From Conchocele bisecta (Eukaryota > Mollusca > Bivalvia > Lucinida > Thyasiridae), in contig CM055279.1 of assembly GCA_029237695.1 (NCBI GenBank), positions 55,563,530 through 55,627,529 on the forward strand: DNA of 64,000 nucleotides. Reading direction: 5' to 3'. Below, one piece after another: positions 31,035 through 43,476 of this stretch. The notes below the pieces were generated by a model. That model was not told the DNA's origin and searched no databases. It saw only the letters and a list, made by a program, of their open reading frames with translations. How positions within the stretch are numbered: position 1 is the stretch's first letter; each line of letters starts with the position of its first letter. A program made the translations under genes and the position numbers.

Positions 31035-31408
31035 AATTAACATCTCCCATGGTTATCTATGACGGGGGGATAAAGGGGGGGTTATATACACGGAAGACAC
31101 GACCAGCAAGGCTTTTGCTTCGTATAGCTCGAAGTCTGTCCGCGTTAATCGCAACCATGTCCGTGAAGATCCATGGTGATGGTATAGTCACTTGAAACGG
31201 CCGTGGTCATGATGAATGTCCGCGTTCCTTCATCGATAATAAATGAGATGTCCGGGTTAAAAATGTATGTGAAAGAATGGTAGATTCTGTGAAAAATGTG
31301 TACTGTACCTTATATCTCCACAACTCTTACTGAGACTTACTTCAAATAAATATGCTCCGAGATCATCAAATGCCATCTGGTCTCAACAAATATCTTGACC
31401 AATTGCAG

Positions 31409-31534
31409 GTGTACTAACGGCGTCGAGTTTAGACTTCCTACAGGGTATGAATCTTGACACACTGAAGGAGAGTGTGCGGTTAGCGGGTACCGGGCTGTAT
31501 GACTGGCAGAACATAGACATATCGCAGTTCCAAG
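31409..31534 (+). CDS. foxj3-like: FoxJ2/3-type forkhead gene, internal coding exon
   Basis: The acceptor is TTGACCAATTGCAG and the donor CCAAG|GTATGTATG. The exon reads SSLDFLQGMNLDTLKESVRL followed by YDWQNIDISQFQ. This matches in pattern the conserved C-terminal region of vertebrate FOXJ2/FOXJ3 (an NIDSLKESF-like segment followed by a short W/SQF segment). It leaves the last codon after one base, and the next exon completes it as glycine. The encoded protein is a nuclear transcription factor; this region is outside the DNA-binding domain. The exon sits about 1 kb downstream of the DIRS element. The forkhead exons must be upstream of the window. Identification rests on a short conserved region read by eye. 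Confidence 0.72.
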
Positions 31535-33484
31535 GTATGTATGTACAGCGTAAACCCGCAAACAGGCATTCGATACTGCTCAACAAGTCCAAAAAGGTTC
31601 CAAGTTTTGGAAAAGTCAGGGAAACTAGACATGTTAGAAATGTCAGCCAATGTCAGGACAAATAGGGAATTTTTAAATCGTGTGAGCATTCATTCTGTGT
31701 AATCATCCTGACAAATGTCTGTTAAATGAATTTGGTATATAATTTATCACATGAAAAAATTGTTGTTCTGTGCTGTTTGAAATGTCATTAGAAGTGTCAG
31801 CGACTCGCTAAAATTAATGAAATTGTTTGAATGTGCTCCCATTTGGTAATACATGTATGAAGTGTTTACAAATAACAAGAACCTATTATATGGCATATTC
31901 ATAATAATTTTCTTGCAGGGATTAAAACTATTTTTCTCTGTGGAGATTTTTAACTAGATGCGAAAATTGTCAATGACGTTTGCTCACTGAAACGTATAGG
32001 ATATCTCCATGTTGGCTGCTCCTTGGAGTGTGAAATCATGTGATAAACAGAATCTCAAACTTATTTCCATTTGATATGAGATTTATGAAACTCGTCCGCC
32101 AGATGTTCGGTGCATAAAATTGTGTATGACTCGTTTCATAAATCTCATATCAAATAGGAACTCGTTTGAGATCCTCTATGTATGTATGCTTACACCGTCT
32201 CGTATAGTAAAGGACCCAGTGGGTAAAAAAATCGAAAAACATATCGTTAGTAGAATTATTGCTGAGTTGCGAAATCGTAATTAAAACAAAAAAGTTGATT
32301 GCATTTTGTGATGCTGGAGCGTTTTCTATGGTGACCTATGCGTGTCATAAAATATTTATTAGACAGTTGAATAATGTTCAAGTGCCAATGAATGCTGTTC
32401 TATATGATTTTAACGATCCATTCATAATTGAAACGTACGTAAATCCGATTCTGGTTATGCAGCATCTAAGACACCATCTTGGTGACTTCTGAATATTGGT
32501 GGCCTGTAATGATCATACCGGTGCAAATATATGCAATTTGTCTGAAATATATATCCTACACTTTTATTTTATCTAATTTACGTGCATGATTCCGAGCTAT
32601 AACCTTGCATATGGTGTGTATAAATATTTGTGTTTCTCAAAATAATATTAGCATGTATTTCATGATGCAAAGTCAGATATGGCTCACCATAGGCGTCATA
32701 TGTCTGAAGGTTCATAATTCCTGACAAACAACATGATCGCATTCTTCTACTTCATTTCACAAAGGCTATTCGATCAAATTTTGCGATTATTGTATGCTCC
32801 ATATGCGATATCTAACGGGGAGGGCATATTGCTTTGCTATATCGGCCGAAACACTTGTTTACTTCAACAAGTGTGTAGGAGTTTTTTAAGACTTCTTCAT
32901 TATGCATAGCATCAAGTATTTATTTCATATTTGGACACTAATTGATACATGTGGACATATGTGACACATAAATGGGCCCATTAACATGAAATTGACCTTT
33001 ATAAACTTCACATAATCGCTGAAACAATATTTTGACTTCAACATGTTTGTAACAATTTTTTTTATGATCAGCAGATATACCAATTTTTAAAAGCATTTTC
33101 CAATCAATTAATATGACTTCGATCACTTTGACCTTTACAAGGTGAAACAGTTTTTACAACAAATATTTTACCAACCATATCATTCTTCTATATAAATTGA
33201 AGGCTTACATAACTATTTGGCAACTGGATACGTGCCACTGTCAATATATTTTTAACATTCACTATTTCGCTGAAACATTTGAACATTATGTGTATCAAAA
33301 AGTATGCATATGTGTCTTTAACACAACACAATTTCAATGTATTCTTCACTGTGTTTTCCACCACTTGACATTAACAAACTGTTCTTTATATCAGATACAT
33401 CATCTGAGACATTTTCTGGCAAAATAAACATTCATTCACCATTACGCCACATATTGTTTGGCATTATTATACATTTTATATGAG
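31535..33484. other. FoxJ intron, left part
   Basis: AT-rich intron with no gene. It contains the hairpin at 32050-32175. The last 60 bp before the SINE (ATAAACATTCATTCACCATT and onward) are also present in inverted orientation at about 41775-41860. Confidence 0.6.
32050..32175. repeat. Short hairpin (MITE-like) repeat
   Basis: Arms of about 45 bp pair: ATTTGATATGAGATTTATGA with TCATAAATCTCATATCAAAT, extended by GATCTCAAAC-like outer ends. The loop is about 37 bp. No target duplication was established. Confidence 0.7.
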
Positions 33485-34439
33485 GTGGGTGGCAGGTGGG
33501 AGTATGCGATGGGTAATTTAACGATCGGGGTTCATCCTTACCGGAATTCCAACTGGAGACACGGTTTGGCCCTCACATACGTCTTTGGCATTTTGTATGT
33601 GACAGTGGAATCTGATTATACCCCTTATGTGAGTATTACGATTATTCGTAATCCTATTTTAGGAGAAGGGGCTTTGGTGTGGTATGGGACTGGCACCAGG
33701 TCAGGTTCTTCTGATTTCAGGGCTGAATATATAGTCAGGAGGAATATTGAGCATATGACCCAACAGGTGGAAATGGAGTCTAGATTTTTTCTGTTGATTT
33801 GTATGAGTTCATAAAAACATATAACAATAATTTTGGGAGGGTGTGCAAAATTTCGTCCAGTGGCATTTTTTAAAATCCAAGATGGCCGCCGCCATGTCAT
33901 CTAATAATAAAAATCGCCATAACTCTTCAATTACTTGTGATACAGACATACTCTTGGTCTCTATACCCATATTTGTTAACACAAAGACTATTATAAAAGA
34001 GAAAGTATTGCAATCTGGCCATTACTTTTTGCATAAAATCCAATATGGCCACCAAAAGCACAACAAAACGTAACTTAAACCTGCAAAAAATAGTATGAAT
34101 TTTGGGTAACATGAGTTGTCTATTGACGAGTTGCACAAGTATAGCTGACGAGTTGTACTAGTAAGACTAATCATTTTGTATTTGCTAAAGAAACCCATTT
34201 CCATTTTGTAATTCAATATGGCCGCCACCAACCACTGACATATATACGTATTTGAACATATATGCATAATGTCGGGCTCTATGCTCACATTTGTAAGAGT
34301 ACATATTCAATATGAATGGCCAGTAATAAAACTTGATTATTGCATACTCATTAAAAATCCAATATGGCCACCAGATGCGTATAATCGGTTAGATATTGTT
34401 TATACTGTTAGCAAATCGATGTGTTTTGGACTCATTGAA

Positions 34440-37400
34440 CTACTCTAATATCACGTCATTTAGATCAATTACCTCCGCAATCAATTCGGACTCACCCTCT
34501 TCAGTCTGATTACGTGTTAGAGGATTCTTACAGGCTTCTCCGCCCTCACAGAGACAGAATACTGTACATCCTAGCTTGGAGCAGCTGCAAGCTGCTGTAT
34601 GACACACAGAGGTCTTGCAGTTGCATCGTATAAGACGTAGTATGTCGGTAGGCGCTGAAGGGACATCCGCTGACACTGTTCGAGGAAGGAGGATATCCTG
34701 GTGGTCAATCTCCCAACCATATTCTGTTGGCTCCATGTTTGGCGGCGACTCTTGAAGTGCTGCCTTCCATGTGGCGACTTGCAAATGGCATCTGTGGACA
34801 TTTTCAATGAACGCAGCGAAGAACACAGTTTCACCGACGATGCACCAGTCTTTCCTGTTTTTTTGCGCGCCACATTTGATTCTGCATTCTGTCAATGGTG
34901 TGCATTCCTTCATTACATTGCCATATGTAGCACATATGAAGTTAGTGGCCTGAGTTTCAACAGCTTTCATATCGGCTTTTTACATCGCCAACTTGCGAAA
35001 GTGAGTGGTATCCCTTCTTGTAAAGTTTGATGGCCGATGCTTTGCCGATGCCATGTAATGAAGCTACAGTGTCGGCACCAGTCAGCGCATGGATTGCCGG
35101 CAGATCATCTGCTAGATCACAGTGTGCTTCGGTAGTTGCGCGAATATCTATGACCACTCTTTCTTTCACTGGCGATGACATGATCATTGGGGCGGAGTTC
35201 CTACCTTGACATTCGCTATGATAGAAGTGAATAAGCAACACAAATACGTCTGTGTCATCACATACTACCCGAATTGACTTACCCAAGAGCGATGATGAGA
35301 TGGCATGCTGTGCTATAAGAATATCAGCCTCCTCATGAGTGGAGGAGAGGTCATGTCGGTCAATCCTGATGCCTCTTGATATCTCTATCGGTACATCACT
35401 GACACCGGCCAAAGTAAGCGTGTGCTTTTGTGTTGCATGCGTATAGTAGTCGTGGTCGAGAAGACCTTTTGCGAGCATTGCATTCAGTTGGGTCTTGTTC
35501 TCTGTATTGCTGAGAACAACTTGCCTGGCAGGGGCATGCATCTCTGGTGTCAGCTTATATACACACTTGACCCCGCCCTCTGCATCCTTGTGACTGCCTT
35601 AATGCTATTGGGGAAGTATCTATCAAAAACAAGGGTGACATTTGCTGTTTGTAGAGCTTTATATACGAATGTCTTGAAGGAGTCCACGTACACAGAGAGT
35701 TTGTCAGATGGCCACACTATAACCCAGAGAAGAGCCGACACATCATAGATCACAGTGTCTGGATTTGGGATGTTACGCTCTGAAACAACCACTTGAAGTT
35801 TTTGCTTTAGTATCGATTTTGACTTAGTGATTTTCATTTCACCATCCGAATTGAACATCGATGGCGGATATGCGGCCAGTTCATATGTCAACACATTGTC
35901 AAAATTTATCTCCCGAGAACTTGCTAGTAGGCCGATGACACGTGCATATATGAGCTCCTGGTCATACACCCGTTCCTTACCTACTAACACATGTTTTTTC
36001 TTCACATCCATCGTGATCACAAGCTTACTGAGAGGATCATAGAACGATCCCGGCCAACCAGCTCTGAAGTCTTTCATTGCCCGTTTTCCAAGCATGACTG
36101 CCTCGTCAGCATTGACATCGGGATGAGCAATCTGTCCTGTGACAATGTTCATAAGTGCACCATCTGGATGAGCCCTATCGTCCAATGGGTTGATGCTGAC
36201 CTCAAGTGTGTTGCGTATGCTTACTCGATCAGTCTGATCCGCTTTGATTCGGCCGTCACTCTCTTCTTTATGGTGAGTATGGAGAGTCTCCTGTTCGCTG
36301 TTGGTCATTGCACGAACATTTTGTGATACCTCCCCACACAGGGCAAAGCTGAGGGCCCACTTCACCATCTGATTATAATCTGTAGCCACCCCGACAACCC
36401 CAGATGGTCCATGTCCCAACCGCATGTATGTTGTCTCTATGAACATGTCTGTCCAAGTTGCATTATAGATGCCCGGGATGTGGCGCACAAATGCACCATT
36501 ATGTAGCCTTTTGATCATCTCGGGAGGGAGGCTTTTCATATGATGAATGTAGAAGTCACCATACCGTGCATAGTTGTGGCAGCCAGCAGAACGGAAATAT
36601 GGTAGCATGGCTTCTGCAGCGAGAAGGTGAAGAGCCCAGTCACCCTCGTGTCCTGCACGGGAGAAGTGCATCATTATGATGATGCTTTGACCAGATTATC
36701 AGTCCACAACTTTGCAGTTCTGCTTCGACTTGCTCGCACATCTAGTTCGTCAATGAGGCGAGTGAATGATGTAACTCCCTCAGAAGTTACTATACCACGG
36801 AGAACCTCCTCCACTAGCATCCTGAGAGCGCGGAAGTTTTGTGGGTATTTCTTCCCTCTTAACATTTTATCTACACTCCCAAATGTGTTGGCCAGGATCT
36901 CTTTCATGCCACTACCAGCCATGATGACAGCTGTTGCGTGAATGAAATTCATAAGCATGTGCATGCCACCGAGTACTGGAACGACTGACTCAAAGTATGA
37001 GGGTTCATGGAAAAGTATGTCTATGGTGACTCTGTATAGTTGCTGGTCAACTGTAAATACTAGCATGTCCTCACCTGCAGCTCTTACAAGTGACAAACCT
37101 TTCTCGATTGCAGTTTTTATGGTGTCTGGGTGAGCAGGAGGGCGATCAACAAGTGGTAGGAATGCAACTGTTGTCTTTGGCTGAGGTAGTATACCTGCAT
37201 CACGACATAATTTTGTATTATATCCATTATATTTTGGACATTTCTGTTCAACATGAACGTCCTGGAGGAAGGCAAAGTCGTTTTCCATGGCCCTTTGCGC
37301 AGTGATGACCTGTGTAGCTAAATGGGCTAGTGGGGGTACTTGTCTCATAGATTGCTGGACAGGCATTGCAGGCTTTTTGGGTCCATTTGTATGACTCCTG

Positions 37401-38999
37401 TTGTACATCAAACTTAATCGGTTTTCGAACGATCTTGCATTGGTTGTCGTTTAATCGTTTTCAATTTGGGAACCACCCCATCCACACAGCCAGTGGAAGG
37501 GAGCTGAACCTGTGCCATGATCATGGCGAGACAGTGGACGCAAAGCTGGCAGTTGGGAGATGATATCTCGGCGTCAAAATTGTCACAGATACAGTGACTG
37601 AGACCGTTTCCACCAAAAGCTCCAAACCCTGCATCATCATATGTCTGTGACACATGTACAGCTGCTGAGTAAGTGAATAATGGACTTCATCGTATGAGCA
37701 GCAAACGGAGTACTTGGACAACTCGGAAATCAATAGTTTGTTTCGCCGCATGAGTACGCCAAATGCTATCTGCAGATCTGTTGGTTGGGAACATACCACC
37801 ACCCCCGTTATGATATTTGCGATCAGAATCATTGGGAGTGAATCATTGTCAAACTTTGAAGATATCTTTGATAGAAGTGAAGACGTTGTTTCACCAACGG
37901 ATTCCCATGCTAACTCTTTATCAATGTTTATTACGTATTTCTCCCTCCTTTGTTTTAATGCAAGACATTCACTGGCTATTGCAGATGCGACTCGTTCAAC
38001 ACAATAATCCAGATCATCATCAGCATACTTCACCAAGTGCAATGTTTTTGCCAATGCACTTCTGAATCCCATGATATTTGCAAAGCCAGGTGATGACAAA
38101 ATAACTACATTATCACCATGATATTCAGCTATTTTCTTAAACAGTGTTTTGCGTGAGATGCAAGAACCACCCTCATCGACGTAATGTTCGAACAACACTC
38201 GATGGAGGAGCTCCATGTTCTATGTGGATCATTGTAGCATACGTTTGCAGACACAATCGAATGCTGGATCATCTGAAGACTTACCCCCATTACTACCACC
38301 GTATTGAGCACTACGTGCAGCCAAGAAATTGGCTCTGCACGATTCGTGGCAGCGTGCATCTGCAGCATGCAGATCTCCCACTGCACTGAGTACCCTTTCT
38401 TGTACAATCTCACCAAGTTTGTCATTCCTCTTATGGCAGATGTCGAGTATATATTGTTTAAATTCTATGCCATCTGCTTTTACATTACTTCTTATTTGGA
38501 ATGCACGTTTACGCCGTTCCATTGGAATTTTCGCATCATACTCTGATGTGAGAGGACATGCAGATACAGCAGGACAAAATAAGCAATGCTGTCTGAAGTC
38601 GAACTGTTGAGCTTCACTTGATCTCAGCCGTTTTGGGGCGCTGTCATCAGTATCTCCATTGTCACACATCTTACGCACATGAGCTACATGTGCTTTGACA
38701 TTGGTCGTAGATGTATACCGGGATACACATGACTTATGAACCTTAATGCAAGGGTTATTGGGCTCTGATGCTAGCAAAGACTCAAGCCGTACATGATAAC
38801 TGTCATCCAGCTGTTTACTGCATTGAATGATAGTCTCAATGCGAATTTTAAAACTGTTTTGCAGCTTCTCCTTGTTCTTTATACAACCATATAAGTCGTG
38901 GAAAAGGCAATTGTCATTTGAATTACTAGCCATTGTGAGCAGTAGCCTGAGTAGGTTTGTGTAGCGAGTATACAATCCTGCTGTCTCGTTGACTAACAC
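34440..38999 (-). pseudogene. Large transposon protein with XPG/FEN-like nuclease signature and C-terminal CXC cluster (broken)
   Basis: About 1,500 codons run across seven frame segments. The N-terminal part (38999-38229) has Cys/His pairs (HKSCVSRYTSTTNVKAH, CLFCPAVSACP, RCHESCRANFLAAR). The middle contains DNFDAEISSPN, VFTVDQQLYRVTIDILF, PVLGGMHMLMNFIHATAVIM, MLRGKKYPQNFRALRMLVEE and HNYARYGDFYIHHMKSLPPE, DMFIETTYMRLGHGPSG. The nuclease-like part has YDVSALLWVIVWPS, VTLVFDRYFP, STHEEADILIAQHA, VVCDDTDVFVLLIHFY and HALTGADTVASLHGIGKASA, which parallel the E/D and helix-hairpin motifs of FEN1/XPG enzymes. The C-terminus has a CXC-type cluster (CNCKTSVCHTAACSCSKLGC). Damage: TGA at 38229 with a TAG 9 bp on, and frameshifts near 37600, 37410, 36680, 35550 and 34960. 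The family is multicopy in many animals; the catalytic role is inferred. Confidence 0.7.
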
Positions 39000-39540
39000 A
39001 CATTCATCTCACGTAAACGTGTGTTTAAATCATGGCGTTGTTGTGGTGAAGTTGGCCAAATGGCATTAGCGCGGGAATGTGGTTACATCCAATGCGTTTG
39101 TGACTATACCAAAATATTTAGTGCAAAAAAAATCATAGCGTTGTTTATTTAAACTCACAAATAACAGCATTGAGTAATACCCATGAGCATGTCTATATCG
39201 GTGTGAAATATACCGTAGTTATCCTGAATATTTGTACATAAATACATGTGTAAAATTGTTTATACCCAGATAGACAGCTCCTCGATGAGCTGTTATTCCA
39301 GCTTGATTTGGACGCCTTGAAGGACAGAAGAACCAAGTTGTTCACTTTTTAGGCTGTTTCAATGATAGTTAAGAAGCCGAAATATGTACGGTATGATATT
39401 ACGGTAACAAATAATTGCGGAATCAGTGTATACCAATGCAGTTAAACTTACATGGGGAATTTGAACAATGTTTAATTACTGTCAGAAAAATAGTGGTCGA
39501 AACTTTTGTGTAGTATCGTTTTAGCAACATTTTGACGATT

Positions 39541-39855
39541 TTTCGGTGGCCATATTGACTTTTGCCGGTAGTGTTGACTCCTAATCACAGGTTTAACCAC
39601 CCTATTGGATTCCTAGCACATAACATTATATTTAGAACCCAAAAGTGTGTCTGTATCACCAATAATAACGCAGCTATGGCCATTCTAGTAATATAAAGCG
39701 GCTACGGCGGCCATATTGGATTTTCAAAAATGCCACTGGACGAAAATTTTGCACACCCTCTGAAAAATGTTGGCACAGACCTTTATAAACATAAATCCGA
39801 CAACAGAAAAAGTCTAGACTCCATTTCCACCCTATGTGTAATTTCCTCCTGACTA
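39541..39855. repeat. Right inverted end region of the Academ-like transposon
   Basis: Its reverse complement aligns, with indels, to 33732-34060: shared words include GGTGATACAGACA/TTGTGATACAGACA, ATCCAATATGGCC and ATGGCCGCCG. The outermost 13 bp and the GGTGTGCAAAATTT block are the best conserved. Confidence 0.6.
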
Positions 39856-39910
39856 ATATTACATGACCCTAGCTGTTGATAGGCCGTGAAATACCAATAA
39901 ACAAACAAAC

Positions 39911-42109
39911 ATTTTATATGAGACATAAATTTCCACACTGATATCAGGGGTGATAACTGTATTACCTTAAATGTTGTTAACTGACATTACTATTTATTCT
40001 CTGTATTTATTTTTTGATGTGCAATGATCATACTTTATAATCTGTCTGATGCATTTAATTAGTATAAATAATTAAAAAAATAACATGCCTCATTTGCATA
40101 TGAAAATAGCCTGATACCACCGCAAGTCACTATCAGTAGAACAAATATTACTGAATGATTATGTCTGTAAAGCGGGGCACTCGTAATTTTTAGAACTGGT
40201 GGAATAGCGACATAATTATACACTTATTTAATTATTTTTAAGAACATTTTGTGCCTACTGAGTGGGCATGTACCTTTAAATGTTTGGCACAAAAAACTGC
40301 ATACGTGAACAAGTTGAACTTTATTGCCACATTCGTATTTTTATTATGTGCTTAAACATACGTTTTTGATTAATTTTGTTCAAACAAAGCTGCCTTTTGT
40401 TGCCGAAATGAGACTTATTGAATTAACTAGAACACTTACTAGAACATTTAAAAACATCTAACTACAAATAGAATTCATGAATGTTCGCACATTTGTAAGT
40501 ACGTAACATTTTCCGTCATTAGCATGCTATATAGCACATGTTTGAATGAGGCCCAAATAGGGCGATAGATATATTGTCTATTTGCAACAAAACTAATAAC
40601 ATACTCATGGCAAAATACCCTAATTAGGGACTCTTTCTTTGACAATCTAATAACAGATGGTCAGGAATGTATAAATAAAATCCAGTAAATAAAGTATTGT
40701 GTGACTGATTTGATATACTTAAAACTGTTTTGAGAAGATCCCTGTAAGCGCCTCATCTGTATGCCTCATTTTAATTCCATATTTTTCGGCGAGATACAAC
40801 TTGACAGTTGAAACACATTAATAGTAGATCATGTTCAGTATCTAAAAGTATGTATATAAAGTCATATATTCTCTTATTAGCTCACCTGAGCGAATTATCT
40901 TTGAATCAAAGGATGATCAGGTATAGAACGGATCCTTAACACGACTTAAAATAATGACATTTTAGTTAAGTGACTGTGTCTTGGATGGTACCTCCATAGA
41001 CGCATTCTATATAAAAAAAAGCAGTCGAGATACATCAATGAATATTGTACGAATACAGTCACAACTTGTCCTTGGTCATACATATTTATGTTTGCCAGCT
41101 AATTATCACATTTACATCTACTTTTGATGCTTTCGATGTAAACACCAAGTCGAGGAAATTCCATGCTAAACTTAACTTATCTATAGGGGAAACCCTGATA
41201 GCAGTGACGTAATTCATTTCACCAATTCACAGTTACCACTGATTACATGTTTACTGAAGTTAAAACAAAAAGACACATCGCTTAAAACTCTTCTAAATGA
41301 TGTGGCAATGTACACTTGTTTATAATTTGGGTTAAAGTTTTTGTCCAAAATTGCTTTAACGTTTTCAGATGTATACCTACTATCTCTGTAACCGTAAGGC
41401 AGAATTGCTTGAAACTTTGTATGCTTAGTGGTCATCATCCATATATTCATTCTGTGTCCCACTCAGCGATCTAATAAACTCGATTTCTAAGGAGTCTGTT
41501 GAACTATTAAGCGTACTAATCGCATCATGCCTATATTTCGGCTGTACTATGTATACGTCATACACATATAACTGTGGTAAGCAAAGGGTAAGTTAGTCAT
41601 GCAGTGACTGCTGGAAAAACTGGCTCTCCGGAATATGAAATCCGTAAAAGAACGGCACATAATTGTCGGATTACTGTTAAATTTGTTTTATTCAATATAT
41701 AAATGATAAATTCACAAGTGTAAATTCACAAGAACCTGGTTATATCTCCTTTAAGGAAACACGGTTATCGCCCCTGATATCAGTGTGGAAATTTACGTTG
41801 ATATAAAATGTATAATAATGCCAATCAATGGTGAATGAATGTTTATTTTGCGACAAGATGTCTCCGATGATGTCTCTGATATAAAGAATGGGCATGTACC
41901 TTCAATTATGCCGTGGCCATGTGAGGTTGATGTGTCCCCTATGGCTGCCTAGCAACCACTATAGATGCATTCCTAATATACGCAAAGCAATTATTAAACA
42001 CACATAAGGTTACATTGTAGGATTATGGATACTTTGCCAGGATTGTTTATTCCAAACAAATAATATTAAGCCATTTTCACTATATATTGGATGGCCCTCG
42101 TATATATTA
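39911..42109. other. FoxJ intron, right part
   Basis: No gene is seen. A fragment AGCTCACCTGAGCGAA near 40880 is the left end of the 1066-2674 element family. At about 41740-41900 there is an inverted copy of the sequence that flanks the SINE (TTTCCACACTGATATCAGGG reversed, then ATAAACATTCATTCACC reversed), which shows the pre-insertion state of that site. Confidence 0.55.
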
Positions 42110-42677
42110 TATTTATGTCCATTGTCTTGGTAGAGCCGGAGGCATATAGTGTTCGGACTGTTCGTCCGGCCGCCCGCCCGCCCGTCCGTCCATCCGTCCG
42201 TCCGTCCGTCAGTGTCCAGCACATTAAGAAGTTTGCCGGAGTTTCTCAATTATATCATAACTTCTATATTCCTTAAGAAGTTCCCGGAGTTTCTCAATTC
42301 TGTCATAATTTCTAAATTCCTTGAAGGATTATAATATTTCAACACAGCATACTTGTGGACAAATGCCACACATCCACACTGCTCTTAATATGACCTTGAC
42401 CTTTTGACCTTGACAACTTTGAATTTTTCACACATGAAGAAGTTCGCCGCAGTTTCTCAATTCTTCTATATCCCTTGAAGGATTACTTTAATATTTCAAT
42501 ACGTCATACTTGTGCACAAATGTCACACGATTGTGCTGCCCTTAATATGACCTTCATCATTTGACCTTCACAACTGTGCTTATGAATACTTACCACTTTC
42601 GCTTAATTAACTTTGCCACTGTTTCTTCAATCTGCCACCGGGGCCATTCGTGTGCTGACAGGCCACATTTTCTTGTT
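42110..42677 (+). mobile_element. Helitron-like element with two internal repeats
   Basis: The left part is GAGCCGGAGGCATATAGTGT followed by a (CCGT/CCGC)n run. The right end is CTGCCACCGGGGCCATTCGT, GTGCTGACAGGCCACATTTT and CTTGTT. Inside, a unit of about 180 bp occurs twice (AAGAAGTT(T/C)GCCG(G/C)(A)AGTTTCTC, CTTGAAGGATTA, ATATGACCTTGACC). Related ends occur at 50442-50588 and 53026-54650. Confidence 0.6.
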
Positions 42678-42719
42678 TTGTAAGTTCCATTTCAGTTGAG
42701 AATTTACATTGTCAAATTG

Positions 42720-43135
42720 GGGGGGAAGCTACTATTTGCCATTGTAGGGATGCAAAAGTCATCCATCTCTCTATCTGTCCGTCTGTTCGTCTGTCACATT
42801 TTCCTTTCTGCTATAACTCATTACCGTATGACTGATTGGCGTGAAACTTCATGTTAATGTTTATTACCATCCACTATTCCCTGCACCACGCAAGCTCCGC
42901 CCATGCCCAGGGTCAAGGTTAAATAACCTTGAAATTTCCTGTTCTAAATTTTGATTCAGTAGATTTATTCTGCTATAACTTCTTATATAAATAAATTAGA
43001 AATTTCCGTAGCCTAGGGTTACAACACCTGACTTCCAATCCGGAGATGGTGGGTTCAAACCTCGCCTAGGGCATCAAGAAATACTTTCATAGTATTTCCT
43101 TGGTCTGTCGGAGGAGACTTTAAACTGTGGTCCAG
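42720..43135 (+). mobile_element. Helitron-like fragment and a truncated tRNA-SINE
   Basis: 42720-42990 has the (CTGT)n run and AGGGTCAAGGTTAAATAACC of a tandem-repeat element but no clear ends. 43005-43135 is a second copy of the SINE at 2828-3025 (GTAGCCTAGGGTTACAACAC, GGTGGGTTCAAACCTCGCC, ACTTTCATAGTATTTCC), cut before its 3' end. Confidence 0.55.
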
Positions 43136-43291
43136 TCAGAATGACAGAATAGCACCAGATATCGCCTGCTCATGCAACTGAAACTTACTACTCTCAGCAA
43201 AAGGATTACACCCTGATGCAGAATGATCAAGACCGAGATTTGTGCAAATCATGTAAGGTCTGTTCTCAGCCAGAGGCCATTTGTATTGAAG

Positions 43292-43456
43292 GTCTGGTAG
43301 ATACCATGAAGCAAGGAGAAAGTGCAAACTGGTCCTTCAATCCAGAACAATTTGCTGACTTAGCGTCGTCCCTCAACAATTTCTTCAACCAAACGACTGG
43401 GTCCAACAGCCCTAGTCAGCACCCCCAGCAGGCCAGCCAGTACGACCCATTAACTG
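43292..43456 (+). CDS. foxj3-like: FoxJ2/3-type forkhead gene, internal coding exon
   Basis: The acceptor is TTTGTATTGAAG and the donor TTAACTG|GTATGTAC. The first two bases complete a glycine codon with the previous exon. The exon reads LVDTMKQGESANWSFNPEQF and ADLASSLNNFFNQTTGS, then a serine/glutamine-rich tail (NSPSQHPQQASQYDPLT). The part up to NNFF parallels the conserved FOXJ3 segment with its LRQAEQ-W-x-L...LCDSLNHFL pattern. The frame is also open upstream to 43216, but that part has no counterpart and the splice phase favours 43292. The 41-bp satellite begins about 20 bp after the donor. Confidence 0.72.
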
Positions 43457-43476
43457 GTATGTACATCCGGGCATCG

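Larger units (their letters stand above)
33732..39855 (-). mobile_element. DNA transposon with XPG-like protein, Academ-like (6.1 kb)
   Basis: The ends are inverted: TAGTCAGGAGGAA at 33732 and TTCCTCCTGACTA at 39843-39855. The similarity continues inward through GGTGGAAATGGAGTCTAGA, GGGTGTGCAAAATTT(T)CG, TCCAGTGGCATTTTT and AAATCCAA(G/T)ATGGCCGCCG on both sides. An ATA flanks each end and may be a 3-bp target duplication. One long broken minus-strand gene fills the interior. Short duplications and an XPG-type nuclease are features I recall for the Academ superfamily, so I assign it there tentatively. It lies inside the SINE at 33485-39910. Confidence 0.65.
33485..39910 (+). mobile_element. 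SINE-like retroposon, split by a DNA transposon
   Basis: The left part (33535-33730: TTTGGCCCTCACATACGTCT, TTTTGTATGTGACAGT, CTGGCACCAGGTCAGGTTCT, TTTCAGGGCTGAATATAT) and the right part (39859-39910: ACATGACCCTAGCTGTTGAT, AGGCCGTGAAATACCAATAA, then (AAAC)n) together match the copy at 62280-62640. ATTTTATATGAG is duplicated at both ends (33473-33484 and 39911-39922), a 12-bp target duplication. Compared with the 62-kb copy, roughly 90 bp are missing at the transposon junction. Confidence 0.75.

Noticed and set aside
43216..43291. Upstream extension of the FoxJ exon at 43292
   Set aside because: It is open but has no counterpart in the FoxJ C-terminal region. The acceptor at 43291 gives the right splice phase and continuity.
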